From NCBI RefSeq assembly GCF_024437745.1, contig NZ_JANFNY010000009.1:17138-81137 (forward strand): a stretch of 64,000 nucleotides of DNA, given 5' to 3'. The first letter of the stretch is position 1; each line of letters begins with the position of its first letter. Below, in pieces: positions 8,705 to 16,467 of the stretch. This DNA comes from Roseomonas sp. GC11. Lineage in GTDB: Bacteria > Pseudomonadota > Alphaproteobacteria > Acetobacterales > Acetobacteraceae. Under the pieces are notes generated by a model. That model ran no database searches. It was not told the origin of the DNA and worked only from the letters and a program-made list of their open reading frames with translations. The position numbers and the translations under genes were made by a program.

Positions 8705-10651
8705 TCACCGCAGCCAGCCGCCGCGCGATGTCAGCCAGCCCCGTGGCCGCAGCGGTTCCGCTGCCACGGGCGGCGAAGCGATCTTCCCACCGGCGGGAAT
8801 GTCGCTCGCTTGCAGCGGCGCATTTGCCATCTGCTCGCGCAGCTGCGTCCAGAACCGCTCCCCGTAGCGGTCGGCGCCGAGCAGCCAGAGCGCGGCACGG
8901 GCCAGCACCGCGCAGTCCAGCGCCTCATTCCGCTCGCGCAGCTTCGCCCATTCCTGCCGCGCAAAGCCGCGCCGATCCTTCGCCGTCCGCAGATGCTCCG
9001 CCACCAGCTGCTTCACCCATTCGGCCTCGATCCCCTGCGGCAGATGCACCCAGCCCGGCGGAAATGCCTCGGCATCGCCACGGCCGAGCCACAGCCGGCG
9101 ATAGAGATCCGCCTTCCAGGGCGAAACCGACACCGTCCACAGCTTCAGGCCATGGCGCAGCTTGCGCCCATCCACCAGCGCATCCACCGGCGTCGGACCC
9201 TGCACCGGCTGCGCCCGGTTCCAGCCATCCACACCCTTCGTCGGCGCAATCCGCGGATCCCGCAAATGCCGCAGATGCCCATAGACCGCCGCCGTGTCCC
9301 GCCCGCCCGTGTCGACGCAGATCTTGGCAAGCCGCATCGTGCCGCTGCATTCGCGCGGCCAGTCTCGCGCCAGCAACGTGGCCAGCGCCGTCCAGGGCGC
9401 GCGCTCACGCGGGCTGCCGGGGATCACCACATGATCCACCAGCCACGACGAGAAACCCTCGGCCCAGCCCCAGATATCGCATTCGAGGCGGTCCTCCTGC
9501 ACGTCCACGCCGGCCGTCAGCACCAGCGCGCCCGATGGGACGATGCCCATCCGAAAATCCTCGCGCCGCTCGAGCAGCCGCTCCCAGTCCGGCGCCTCGC
9601 CCTGCTCCTGCCAAGTCTCTCCCAGCACCGTGTTCTTGAAGGTCTTCAGATCCTCTGCCTTGCCCTGCGCCGCCTCCCAATCGCGCGCAATCTGCTCCCA
9701 GGACAGCCAGCCCACCGGCGAGTAGAGCGCCGAAATGTGGAAGCCCACCGTGTGCGGATCTTCAGCCTGCGCCGTCGCACGCCATTCGCCACCGGCCAGC
9801 ATCGCCGTCTTGTGATGCTCTTCGATGCCGGCGTCACAGGATTCGCAGTGGTAGCGGACCGAGCGCGGGTCGCCCTTCTCCCAGCGCAGCCGCTCGAAGT
9901 GCAGCCACTGCATCTCCTGGCAGTGCGGACAGGGGACGAAGTAGCGCCGCTGATCGGAGGCCTGGTACTCCCGCTCGATCCGGCTGCGGCCGGCAATCGT
10001 CGGCGTCGAGACGAGGAACGCCTTGCGCCGCCAGCCGAAGGTGCGCGCCCGCGCCTCGGCCAGTGCGATCGGGTCACCCTCCCCTTCGACATCGCCCGGA
10101 TAGGCATCAATCTCGTCGAGAAAGAGAAACCGCGCCGTCATCGAGCGCAGCCCGACCGCGCTGTTCGCCCCCGTCAGCACCAGGATGCCGCCGGGGAATT
10201 CCTTCGACAGCAGCGTGTTCCCGCTATCCCGCGCTCGGGCCGGTGCCACCCGATCCTTGAGCGCCGGCGTCTCCTCCAGCAGCGGATCGATGCGCTGGCG
10301 CGAGAAGCGCTTGGCCAGTTCGACGGTGGGCTGCACGGCCAGCACTGGCGCCGGCACGTGATGCAGGATGTAGCCCAGCCAGCAGTTGCCGCTCTCGGTG
10401 GCGCCGACCTGGGCGCCCTTCATGAAAACCACGCGCCGCGCGGGATGCACCGCCGAGAGCGCATTCATCACCTCCCGCAGATAGGGTGTGCGCGCGGTGC
10501 GCCAGGGGCCGGGCTCGGCCGAGGCACGGCTGCCGAGGATACGGTGCTGCTCGGCCCATTGCGAGACGGTGAGCTGCGGCGGCGGGCGCAGCATGCTGCC
10601 AGCCCGCCGGCGCACATGCTCACGCGTCCGCGGGCCGATCTCCGCCGGCAC
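8705..10651 (-). CDS. Phage terminase large subunit, GpA family
   Basis: 648-residue packaging motor and nuclease. The ATPase part carries a Walker A-like KGAQVGATESG (about residues 79-89), a Walker B FLFLDEID near 176-183 and the coupling motif STPT shortly after. A zinc-binding pair CPHC and CESC lies at about 239-270, typical of lambda GpA relatives. The nuclease part shows AGVDVQEDRLE near 388-398. Length matches GpA (about 640). The start overlaps the small-subunit gene by 32 bp. Together with Nu1-like, gpW and portal proteins it forms a coherent lambda-type packaging module. Confidence 0.95.
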   Translation of the reverse strand: MPAEIGPRTREHVRRRAGSMLRPPPQLTVSQWAEQHRILGSRASAEPGPWRTARTPYLREVMNALSAVHPARRVVFMKGAQVGATESGNCWLGYILHHVPAPVLAVQPTVELAKRFSRQRIDPLLEETPALKDRVAPARARDSGNTLLSKEFPGGILVLTGANSAVGLRSMTARFLFLDEIDAYPGDVEGEGDPIALAEARARTFGWRRKAFLVSTPTIAGRSRIEREYQASDQRRYFVPCPHCQEMQWLHFERLRWEKGDPRSVRYHCESCDAGIEEHHKTAMLAGGEWRATAQAEDPHTVGFHISALYSPVGWLSWEQIARDWEAAQGKAEDLKTFKNTVLGETWQEQGEAPDWERLLERREDFRMGIVPSGALVLTAGVDVQEDRLECDIWGWAEGFSSWLVDHVVIPGSPRERAPWTALATLLARDWPRECSGTMRLAKICVDTGGRDTAAVYGHLRHLRDPRIAPTKGVDGWNRAQPVQGPTPVDALVDGRKLRHGLKLWTVSVSPWKADLYRRLWLGRGDAEAFPPGWVHLPQGIEAEWVKQLVAEHLRTAKDRRGFARQEWAKLRERNEALDCAVLARAALWLLGADRYGERFWTQLREQMANAPLQASDIPAGGKIASPPVAAEPLRPRGWLTSRGGWLR

Positions 10652-11144
10652 TGCCGAGGCCTGGGGGATCGAAGCGATCGGCGGCCTCCGTCAGCAGATC
10701 GGTGATGTGGCTCTGCAGGATGGTCTGCAGCAGATGCGGCTCCACGCCGAGTTCGGCGGCGATCAGACCGGAGACACGCGCGGGCCAGTTCAGCAGTGTA
10801 TCGCGCATGGCGCCGGCCATCTCGTCAATCGTCGCATTGGCCTCGGCCACGTCGATCAGGCGCCGCTTGCTTTCATCCAGAGCGAGACGCTGCGCCTCCA
10901 CCTTCAGCGCCAGCTGCGCCACTTTCAGCCGCGCATAGGGCGTGGCCTCGGCCGCTCCCCCGGCCGCCAGGGGCGAGCGGTGCGGATCCGCTGTTTCCAC
11001 CAGCCGGCGGCGGGTCTTGGCGATATCCCATTGTCCGTCGGGCTCGCGCTCGATGCGGCCGCTGCTCTCGGCTTTGCGCAGCGCCGTCTCGCTGACACCA
11101 ATGCGACGCGCCGCCTCGCGGGTGGAGAGCGTCAGTTCCGGCAT
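10620..11144 (-). CDS. Phage terminase small subunit, Nu1-like
   Basis: 174-residue protein with an N-terminal winged helix-turn-helix (STREAARRIGVSETALRKAE, residues 7-26), as in Nu1-type small terminases that recognise the packaging site. The middle is a long charged helix (LKVEAQRLALDESKRRLIDV). It is the first gene of the packaging operon and its end overlaps the large subunit gene. No strong promoter is obvious in the 91 bp between it and the upstream DUF3489 gene. Confidence 0.8.
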   Translation of the reverse strand: MPELTLSTREAARRIGVSETALRKAESSGRIEREPDGQWDIAKTRRRLVETADPHRSPLAAGGAAEATPYARLKVAQLALKVEAQRLALDESKRRLIDVAEANATIDEMAGAMRDTLLNWPARVSGLIAAELGVEPHLLQTILQSHITDLLTEAADRFDPPGLGSAGGDRPADA

Positions 11145-11235
11145 GGCGGCGACCTCCCGCCGTGCTCATCCAAGGATGTGACGGACAAAGCCCGCCACGA
11201 TGTCGCGGCGGGCCTCGCGATGCCGGGGGGATCGC

Positions 11236-11967
11236 TCAATCGGCGATGCGGTAGACCGAGTAGGATCCCTTGGCGCCGTCCTTGTTCGGGCCGACCTGGC
11301 GGATGCGCTCAGCCGCGATCACGGTGAGGCCCTGGCGCCGCTTGAGGCCGGCGAAAAAGCCTCTCACGGTGTGTTGCTGCCAGCCCGTGGCCTCGCAGAT
11401 CTGCGCGATGCTGGCCCCCTCTGGCCGGCGCAGCAACGCCAGCACCGCCTCCTGCTTGGTGCCCTCGCGGGGCTTGCGCGGCGCGGGAGAGGCCGGCCCC
11501 GCCAGGGCCAGCCGCAGGGCTGCCATCGGCGCGTCGAGCGAAGCCTCCGCCTCCCAGGCTGCCAGCACCGCCGCGGCCGCGGCGCGCAGGCGGCCGCCTG
11601 GGGCGGGTGTGGGCGCCGCTGGGGCGGCTTCGGTGGCTGGGGGCTCCTCACCCTGCGGCGTGGCCTCCTCGGCCTCTGGCGGCGCCGTGTCCGCGCCCGT
11701 GGCGGGCTCCTCTGCCGCGCTCTCCTCCCCCAAGGCCCGCAGCCCCGCCTCGGTGATCTGCAACGCCATCGTCGCGCCGGCGATCGTCCAGGCCGTGGCC
11801 GCCTCCCCCTCCGGGCTCGGCTGCGTCCGCACCAGCCCCTGCTTCAGCAGCGCCTGCGCCACTTTCTGCCGCGCTCCCGCCGGCAACCGCGCCGGCACCT
11901 GCGCCAGATGCGTCGGGTGCTGCGCGGCGGCAGCCAGAATGGCGCGCTGGGTATCGGAGAGTGTCAT
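11236..11967 (-). CDS. DUF3489 domain protein
   Basis: 243-residue protein of unknown function. The N-terminus (residues 1-85) looks like a winged helix (LSDTQRAILAAAAQHPTHL). An Ala/Pro/Glu-rich low-complexity linker covers about residues 85-165. The C-terminal 75 residues form a second winged-helix-like domain, TKQEAVLALLRRPEGASIAQ then TGWQQHTVRGFFAGLKRRQG, which is the DUF3489 signature. Such proteins are frequent in alphaproteobacterial phage-derived elements; a DNA-binding regulatory role is a fair inference. GC-rich and same polarity as the packaging genes. Confidence 0.75.
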   Translation of the reverse strand: MTLSDTQRAILAAAAQHPTHLAQVPARLPAGARQKVAQALLKQGLVRTQPSPEGEAATAWTIAGATMALQITEAGLRALGEESAAEEPATGADTAPPEAEEATPQGEEPPATEAAPAAPTPAPGGRLRAAAAAVLAAWEAEASLDAPMAALRLALAGPASPAPRKPREGTKQEAVLALLRRPEGASIAQICEATGWQQHTVRGFFAGLKRRQGLTVIAAERIRQVGPNKDGAKGSYSVYRIAD

Positions 11968-12066
11968 CCTCGGGCTCCTCGCTCACGCACCCGATCCGCC
12001 GGGTGCTACCACCCCAAGCCCCGCCGGGCAGAACCCGATCGGGGCGCGGTGCGGGCGGGACCCGGC

Positions 12067-12297
12067 TCAGGCAGCGTACTCGCCGCGGCGGAAATGCTGA
12101 TCCGCGAGGCGCTTCAGCGTCGCCGTCGCCTCCGCCAGCCAGGCGGCTTCGCCCCAGAGGATGGCGTCGGGGCTGGCGCCAAAATGATCCGCGCTGGCCT
12201 GCTGGAGTTCGTCGATCAGGGCATCAAACTCCGCCTTCTTCGCCAGGAAGGCGGCCAGGCTCTTCTCCTGATTGCGGCTGCTGCGCTGGGTCATCAT
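12067..12297 (-). CDS. Small hypothetical phage protein
   Basis: 76 residues from the ATG at 12297 (a second ATG follows at 12294). Mostly helical and charged, with KSLAAFLAKKAEFDALIDEL. It lies between the first ParB-methyltransferase gene and the DUF3489 gene in the same direction, with the 3' end 99 bp from the next start. No family recognised. The upstream in-frame extension to 12426 overlaps the methyltransferase gene and is unlikely to be translated. Confidence 0.5.
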   Translation of the reverse strand: MMTQRSSRNQEKSLAAFLAKKAEFDALIDELQQASADHFGASPDAILWGEAAWLAEATATLKRLADQHFRRGEYAA

Positions 12298-12385
12298 CGT
12301 CTCCGTCCTCCGGCGCAGGAGCCTCTCCCCTGCGCGTGACGGACCATTCGCGCTGTGGCGCGCACGAGCCAAGCAGATTGAGCGC

Positions 12386-13663
12386 CTATGACGATGCTTT
12401 CTCGACAGCGCAGCGTTGGGCTGCAATGTCAGCGAATGTGCGATCCTCGCCGTCCAGTACGGCCACCTCGCCCGTCATCGCCTCCCAGCGCTGGAGCGTG
12501 ACGTCACAGTAGGAAGGATCGATCTCCATCGCCAAGCAGACCCGCCCGCTCGTCTCGGCGGCGATGATGGCGGTGCCGCTGCCGCAGAAGGGCTCGTAGA
12601 TCGCCTCCCCCGCCTCGCTGTTATTCAGCATCGGCCGGCGCATGCACTCCACCGGCTTCTGCGTGCCATGCACCGTCGCCAGATCCTCTGCCCCGGCGCC
12701 AATCGACCACAGCGTCGTCTGATCCCGCGCACCCTGCCAGTGCCCGGTTGCACCCTTGCGCACGCCATAAAGGCACGGCTCATGGCGCCAATGATAATCC
12801 CCCCGCCCCAGCACGAGCCGTGGCTTGGCCCAGATGATCTGGCTGCGGATCACGAAGCCGGCAGCCTCCAGGCTCTCGATCACCGTGCGCGCATGCACCC
12901 CCGCATGCCAGACATAGGCGACATCGCCTGGAAACAGCGCCCAGGCCGCACGCCAATCGGCGCGATCATCATTGGCCACCTTGCCGGTGCGCATCGTCAC
13001 CGAGAGGCCGGCCTCGTTCCGCCATTGCGGATCGTAATTCACCCCGTAGGGCGGGTCTGTGACCATCAGATGCGGCTGCGCGCCCGCCAGCAGACGCGCC
13101 ACGTCGCGCGCCTGAGTGCTGTCGCCGCAGAGCAGGCGATGCCGCCCGAGGCGCCACAGATCGCCAGGCCGCGTCACAGGCTGCGCCGGCGGCTCCGGCG
13201 CCGGCGCGTCTGGATCACCGGAGATCTGTTCGCCGCCCGAGAAAGAATCCAGGCTGGCCAGCAGGCGATCGATCTCCACGCCCGAGAAGCCCAGCCCATC
13301 AAGATCCACCACTGCCTCGTCGCGGATACGGGCGATCTCCGCGGCCAGCAGCGCCTCATCCCAGCCGGAGTTCAGGGCGATCTGGTTGTCCGCCAGCCGT
13401 AGCGCGCGCGCCTGCGCCTCGCTCAGATGCGCCAGACGGATCGCCGGCACCGCCGCCATGCCGAGGCGCTGGGCGGCCAGCACGCGGCCATGGCCGGCCA
13501 CCAGGACGCCGGCGGCATCCACCAGCACCGGATTGACGAAGCCGAACTCGGCGATCGAGGCGGCGATCTGCGCCACCTGCGCGTCCGAATGGGTGCGGGC
13601 GTTCTCGGCGTAGGGAACCAACACTGCCACCGCCATGGAGGCTACCCGGAGTTCAGCCTGCAT
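12386..13663 (-). CDS. ParB-like nuclease domain / DNA methyltransferase fusion (DPPY type)
   Basis: About 425 residues from the ATG at 13663. Residues 10-90 form a ParB/Srx-like N-terminal domain (VPYAENARTHSD, then VAGHGRVLAAQRLGM). Residues 180-410 form a beta-class methyltransferase with VTDPPYG as the catalytic motif IV and EPFCGSGTAIIAAE as the SAM-binding motif I. DPPY is usual for N6-adenine or N4-cytosine methylases. The start overlaps the end of a paralogous gene by 11 bp. Such ParB-methylase fusions are common in phages and mobile elements and are thought to modify phage DNA against host restriction. An alternative start at 13714 would overlap the upstream gene further. Confidence 0.85.
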   Translation of the reverse strand: MQAELRVASMAVAVLVPYAENARTHSDAQVAQIAASIAEFGFVNPVLVDAAGVLVAGHGRVLAAQRLGMAAVPAIRLAHLSEAQARALRLADNQIALNSGWDEALLAAEIARIRDEAVVDLDGLGFSGVEIDRLLASLDSFSGGEQISGDPDAPAPEPPAQPVTRPGDLWRLGRHRLLCGDSTQARDVARLLAGAQPHLMVTDPPYGVNYDPQWRNEAGLSVTMRTGKVANDDRADWRAAWALFPGDVAYVWHAGVHARTVIESLEAAGFVIRSQIIWAKPRLVLGRGDYHWRHEPCLYGVRKGATGHWQGARDQTTLWSIGAGAEDLATVHGTQKPVECMRRPMLNNSEAGEAIYEPFCGSGTAIIAAETSGRVCLAMEIDPSYCDVTLQRWEAMTGEVAVLDGEDRTFADIAAQRCAVEKASS

Positions 13664-15101
13664 CGACCAGCACCTCCCTCCGCTCTGCGGTGATGCTGTC
13701 ATAGTCGCGCCCATCCTCCGCCAGCGTCACCGCCAGATCAGGATGCAGCAGGCGCCAACGGGCAATGGCCAGGTCGACATAGGCCGGTGCCAACTCGATC
13801 GCCCGCACCGGCCGGCCCGTCCGCTGGCCAGCCAGGAGCGTGGTGCCGGAGCCGGCAAAGGGCTCGAACACCGCCTCTCCCGCCTCCGTGTAGGCCCGCA
13901 TCAGGAATTCAGGCAGCGCCACAGGGAAGACCGCCGGATGCTCCGTCTCGATGCCGCGACCCTTGTGCCGGGTAATCCGCAGCACGCTGTCCGGGATACG
14001 CATCTCCTGCACCGGCAGGCCGATATGGGTGTAGGCTTTCACCGCGCCATCGGCAGCCCGCAGGCCGCTACCCTTGTTCGGCGTGCCGGCCCATTTGCAG
14101 GGCACGATCTTGTTCGGCGGGCGGGGCTGGCGGTTGAAGTGGAACAGCAGCTCGAAGGCCGGCGCCAGGCGGCCATTCCAATCCCCCGGCAGGCCGGGCC
14201 CCTGATCCCAGGCATAGAGGCCAAAGCGCCGCCAGCCCTGCCCGCGCATCCAATCCAGCCAGCCCTGCCAGTAGGGCTGCCATTCCCCCTCCCGGTGGAT
14301 CAGGCCGAGATTCACCAGCACCTGCCCGTCATCCCGCAGGATCCGCGGCAGATGCTGGAACACGCCGCGCATCAGCGCCTCCCAATCGCCGACGCCGCCG
14401 GTGGTGTAGTCGCGCTGGTTGCCATAGGGCGGGCTGGTGAAGAGCAGCGCCGCGCGATCCTCGCCCAGCACGCGCGCCACGGCCGCGGCGTCAGTGCTGT
14501 CGCCGCAGAGCAGCCGATGCTCGCCCAGAAGCCAGAGATCGCCGGGCCGAGTGACAGGCTGGCGCGGCGGATCGGGCGTGGCATCCGCGGGATCCTCCTC
14601 CGCCGCGCCCTCCCCGCCCTCCTGGACGGCGGGCGCCGACAGAGCCTCGGGCGCGTCGCCGTCGGACACGGCCTCTCCAGCCGCCGCGAGGATGTCGTCG
14701 AGTTCCGCCGCCGAGAAGCCCAGCGCCGCCAGATCCAACTCCGCCGCCCCCTGCACCACCGCCAGCGCCTCGCGCAGCAGCGCCTGATCCCAACTGGCAT
14801 TCTCCGCAATGCGGTTGTCGGCCAGCCGCAGCGCCTCCTTCTGCGCCGGCGACAAATGCCGCAGCACGATGGTCGGCACCGTCTCCAGCCCCAGCGCCAG
14901 CGCCGCCTCGAGCCGGCCATGGCCGGCAATCAGCACGCCGGCCTCGTCCACCAGCAGCGGGTTGGTGAAGCCAAAGGCGCGCATGCTGGCCTGGATCTGC
15001 GCGATCTGCGCCGGCGCATGCCGCCGCGCATTGCCGGGATGCGCGCGCAGCTCCGCCGCCGGGCGCAGCAGGATCGTCGCCGCCAGCCAGGGAAGCGTCA
15101 T
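13653..15101 (-). CDS. ParB-like nuclease domain / DNA methyltransferase fusion (SPPY type)
   Basis: 482-residue paralogue of the following gene. The ParB-like domain covers about residues 10-95 (AELRAHPGNARRHAP, VLIAGHGRLEAALALGL). An acidic Ala/Glu-rich linker follows, and the methyltransferase domain starts near 190 (WLLGEHRLLCGDST). Motif IV is TSPPYGN, the form typical of N4-cytosine methylases, and motif I is FEPFAGSGTTLLAG near 420. Its neighbour has DPPY, so the pair probably modifies different bases or sites. It is the first gene after a 370-bp AT-richer gap, so it may start a transcript. Confidence 0.87.
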   Translation of the reverse strand: MTLPWLAATILLRPAAELRAHPGNARRHAPAQIAQIQASMRAFGFTNPLLVDEAGVLIAGHGRLEAALALGLETVPTIVLRHLSPAQKEALRLADNRIAENASWDQALLREALAVVQGAAELDLAALGFSAAELDDILAAAGEAVSDGDAPEALSAPAVQEGGEGAAEEDPADATPDPPRQPVTRPGDLWLLGEHRLLCGDSTDAAAVARVLGEDRAALLFTSPPYGNQRDYTTGGVGDWEALMRGVFQHLPRILRDDGQVLVNLGLIHREGEWQPYWQGWLDWMRGQGWRRFGLYAWDQGPGLPGDWNGRLAPAFELLFHFNRQPRPPNKIVPCKWAGTPNKGSGLRAADGAVKAYTHIGLPVQEMRIPDSVLRITRHKGRGIETEHPAVFPVALPEFLMRAYTEAGEAVFEPFAGSGTTLLAGQRTGRPVRAIELAPAYVDLAIARWRLLHPDLAVTLAEDGRDYDSITAERREVLVDAG

Positions 15102-15469
15102 GGGATCATCCGGATCAGGAGAGGATCGGCATCGCGCGGGCGCAATTGCGCACCGCGAACCTTGTTTTTGGCCTGGCGCTAGGGGGTTTGCGCGCTTCCG
15201 CTCCCCGCATACAGTATTCGCAGGAAGGACTCTGGATTTTTATTTGTTCTGTTCTTCAGATCATCCGAAGAATGACTTGCAGGCCCTTCGCGATTTACTT
15301 CTCTCCTCGCTTCGGAGGGAGGGGCTGCCGCCCTCTCCCCCTGCGCGATCGCAGTCTTTCAAGGTGGGTCGATGATAGAACGCCCGAATCTCGGCTGCAA
15401 CACGACATTCTTTCGCTCTTCTACCCTGCGCTGCGCTTCCTCGATTTTTCTTCGTCCCTGTGCCTGACT
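15102..15469. other. Intergenic region without a convincing gene
   Basis: About 370 bp with lower GC than its flanks, especially 15225-15310. The frames crossing it are short or extend from shadows of neighbouring genes and show no family-like pattern. It precedes the leftward ParB-methyltransferase operon and could hold its promoter; I see no well-spaced -35/-10 pair that I would defend. Confidence 0.4.
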
Positions 15470-16024
15470 TCAAGCAGCCCGTTGCCGCGGTGTCAGCCGG
15501 AAATGCGCTGCCAGCACGCTGAGCGTCGCCACCAGCATCCCCTGCGCTTGCGGCGAAGGCACGGGGCGTCCGCCCCAGCCCTCCCGCATCGCCCATTCCC
15601 GCACCGACATCTCCAGCCCGATGACATACCAGGCACAGGAGCCGGCCGCGCTGTCATGCCCACCGAGCACATCCAGCGCCGCCGCCACGCGGCGCCGGGC
15701 CTCGATGTTGCGCTCCGACAGCGCATCGGCCGTCTTGCCCGGCATCCGGATCAGCGGCGAGTGGCTCATGCCATCCAGCGCCGCACGCCGGAACAGCCCG
15801 CGGAAAATCTCCCCCGCCTCATGCATTGGCGGCGTGATCGTGCCATTGGCCAGCATCAGCCCCAGCGTGTCCACCGCCCGCCGATGCGCGATCGGCGTGC
15901 CCGTCTCCGGATCCGCCTCCCGCATCGGCTCCGAGAAGCCGCCATGCTGCAACCGCCACTGCGAGGGCTTCGACAGATCCTCACGCGGCTTTGCCACGCG
16001 CTTCGTCATCCGCTTACCGGCCAT
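15470..16024 (-). CDS. Conserved hypothetical phage protein, DUF6456-like pattern
   Basis: 184 residues from the ATG at 16024, which has a GGAGG Shine-Dalgarno 7 nt upstream; an ATG at 16039 lies upstream but the SD falls inside that extension. The protein reads through RAVDTLGLMLANGTITPPMH, then EAGEIFRGLFRRAALDG, then AALDVLGGHDSAAGSCAWYV, and WAMREGWGGRP. The pattern of a helical core followed by an AGS-W motif resembles DUF6456-type proteins that sit next to phage replication genes. Function unknown; a DNA-binding role is plausible only. Confidence 0.6.
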   Translation of the reverse strand: MAGKRMTKRVAKPREDLSKPSQWRLQHGGFSEPMREADPETGTPIAHRRAVDTLGLMLANGTITPPMHEAGEIFRGLFRRAALDGMSHSPLIRMPGKTADALSERNIEARRRVAAALDVLGGHDSAAGSCAWYVIGLEMSVREWAMREGWGGRPVPSPQAQGMLVATLSVLAAHFRLTPRQRAA

Positions 16025-16244
16025 GCTGGCCTCCTCCATGACGCGGCCCCCAGCGCCGCGTGGCTTCGTTGGTGACGGCCTGGCGCAGCCAGGGATCGGT
16101 GATGTCCTCGATGGCCAGCGAGGCCACGCCCTGCTCGTGCCAGACGCGGCGACGCAGGGCCTCCATCTCGGGGCTGCTGGTCGGGCTGCGGGGGCCTCGG
16201 TCGAGGCAGGATCGCGGTGGCCGCGGGGCGCCTGGCAGGGTCAT
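16014..16244 (-). CDS. Small hypothetical phage protein
   Basis: 76 residues, ATG at 16244 preceded by GAGGTGG eight nt upstream. The N-terminal 26 residues are Pro/Arg-rich; the rest (ALRRRVWHEQGVASLAIEDI, then DPWLRQAVTNEATRRWG) is helical and looks like the conserved part. It overlaps the next gene by 11 bp and shares its direction, so the two are probably coupled. No function assigned. Confidence 0.55.
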   Translation of the reverse strand: MTLPGAPRPPRSCLDRGPRSPTSSPEMEALRRRVWHEQGVASLAIEDITDPWLRQAVTNEATRRWGPRHGGGQHGR

Positions 16245-16289
16245 GCGCCACCTCGCGAAACCGTGAGCGCGGGTGGGTAGGAGGGGGCG

Positions 16290-16400
16290 CCCCCTCTAGA
16301 GGAGAGATAATTCAATAATATATAATAATTCAATATACCTCTTCTAACGGCGCCCCCCTGTGTGTGTCTGCGCGCGCGCGTGAAGGATTGAGGTATTGAA
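16290..16400. promoter_or_regulatory. AT-rich tract with ATTCAATA repeats beside alternating TG/CG tract
   Basis: Between two leftward genes there is an abrupt AT-rich segment (16309-16340) holding two direct copies of ATTCAATA and, about 60 bp further right, an inverted copy (TATTGAAT). Next to it are (TG)n and (CG)n runs at 16361-16380, sequences that can take up left-handed DNA. Located between the primase-polymerase gene and the small gene block, this could be an origin or regulator binding region, or simply the promoter for the genes to the left. Confidence 0.4.
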
Positions 16401-16467
16401 TGCCCGGCCGAGACCGGCGGTTTGCCTGGGTTTCCAGCGGCGGATAGTTCACGGCCCACCAAATGCA

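Noticed and set aside
8459..10705. 748-residue plus-strand ORF over the terminase gene
   Set aside because: Antisense of a clear GpA terminase; Arg/Pro/His-rich.
16361..16380. TG/CG dinucleotide run as a microsatellite marker
   Set aside because: Too short to call a true repeat locus; mentioned only as part of the regulatory tract.
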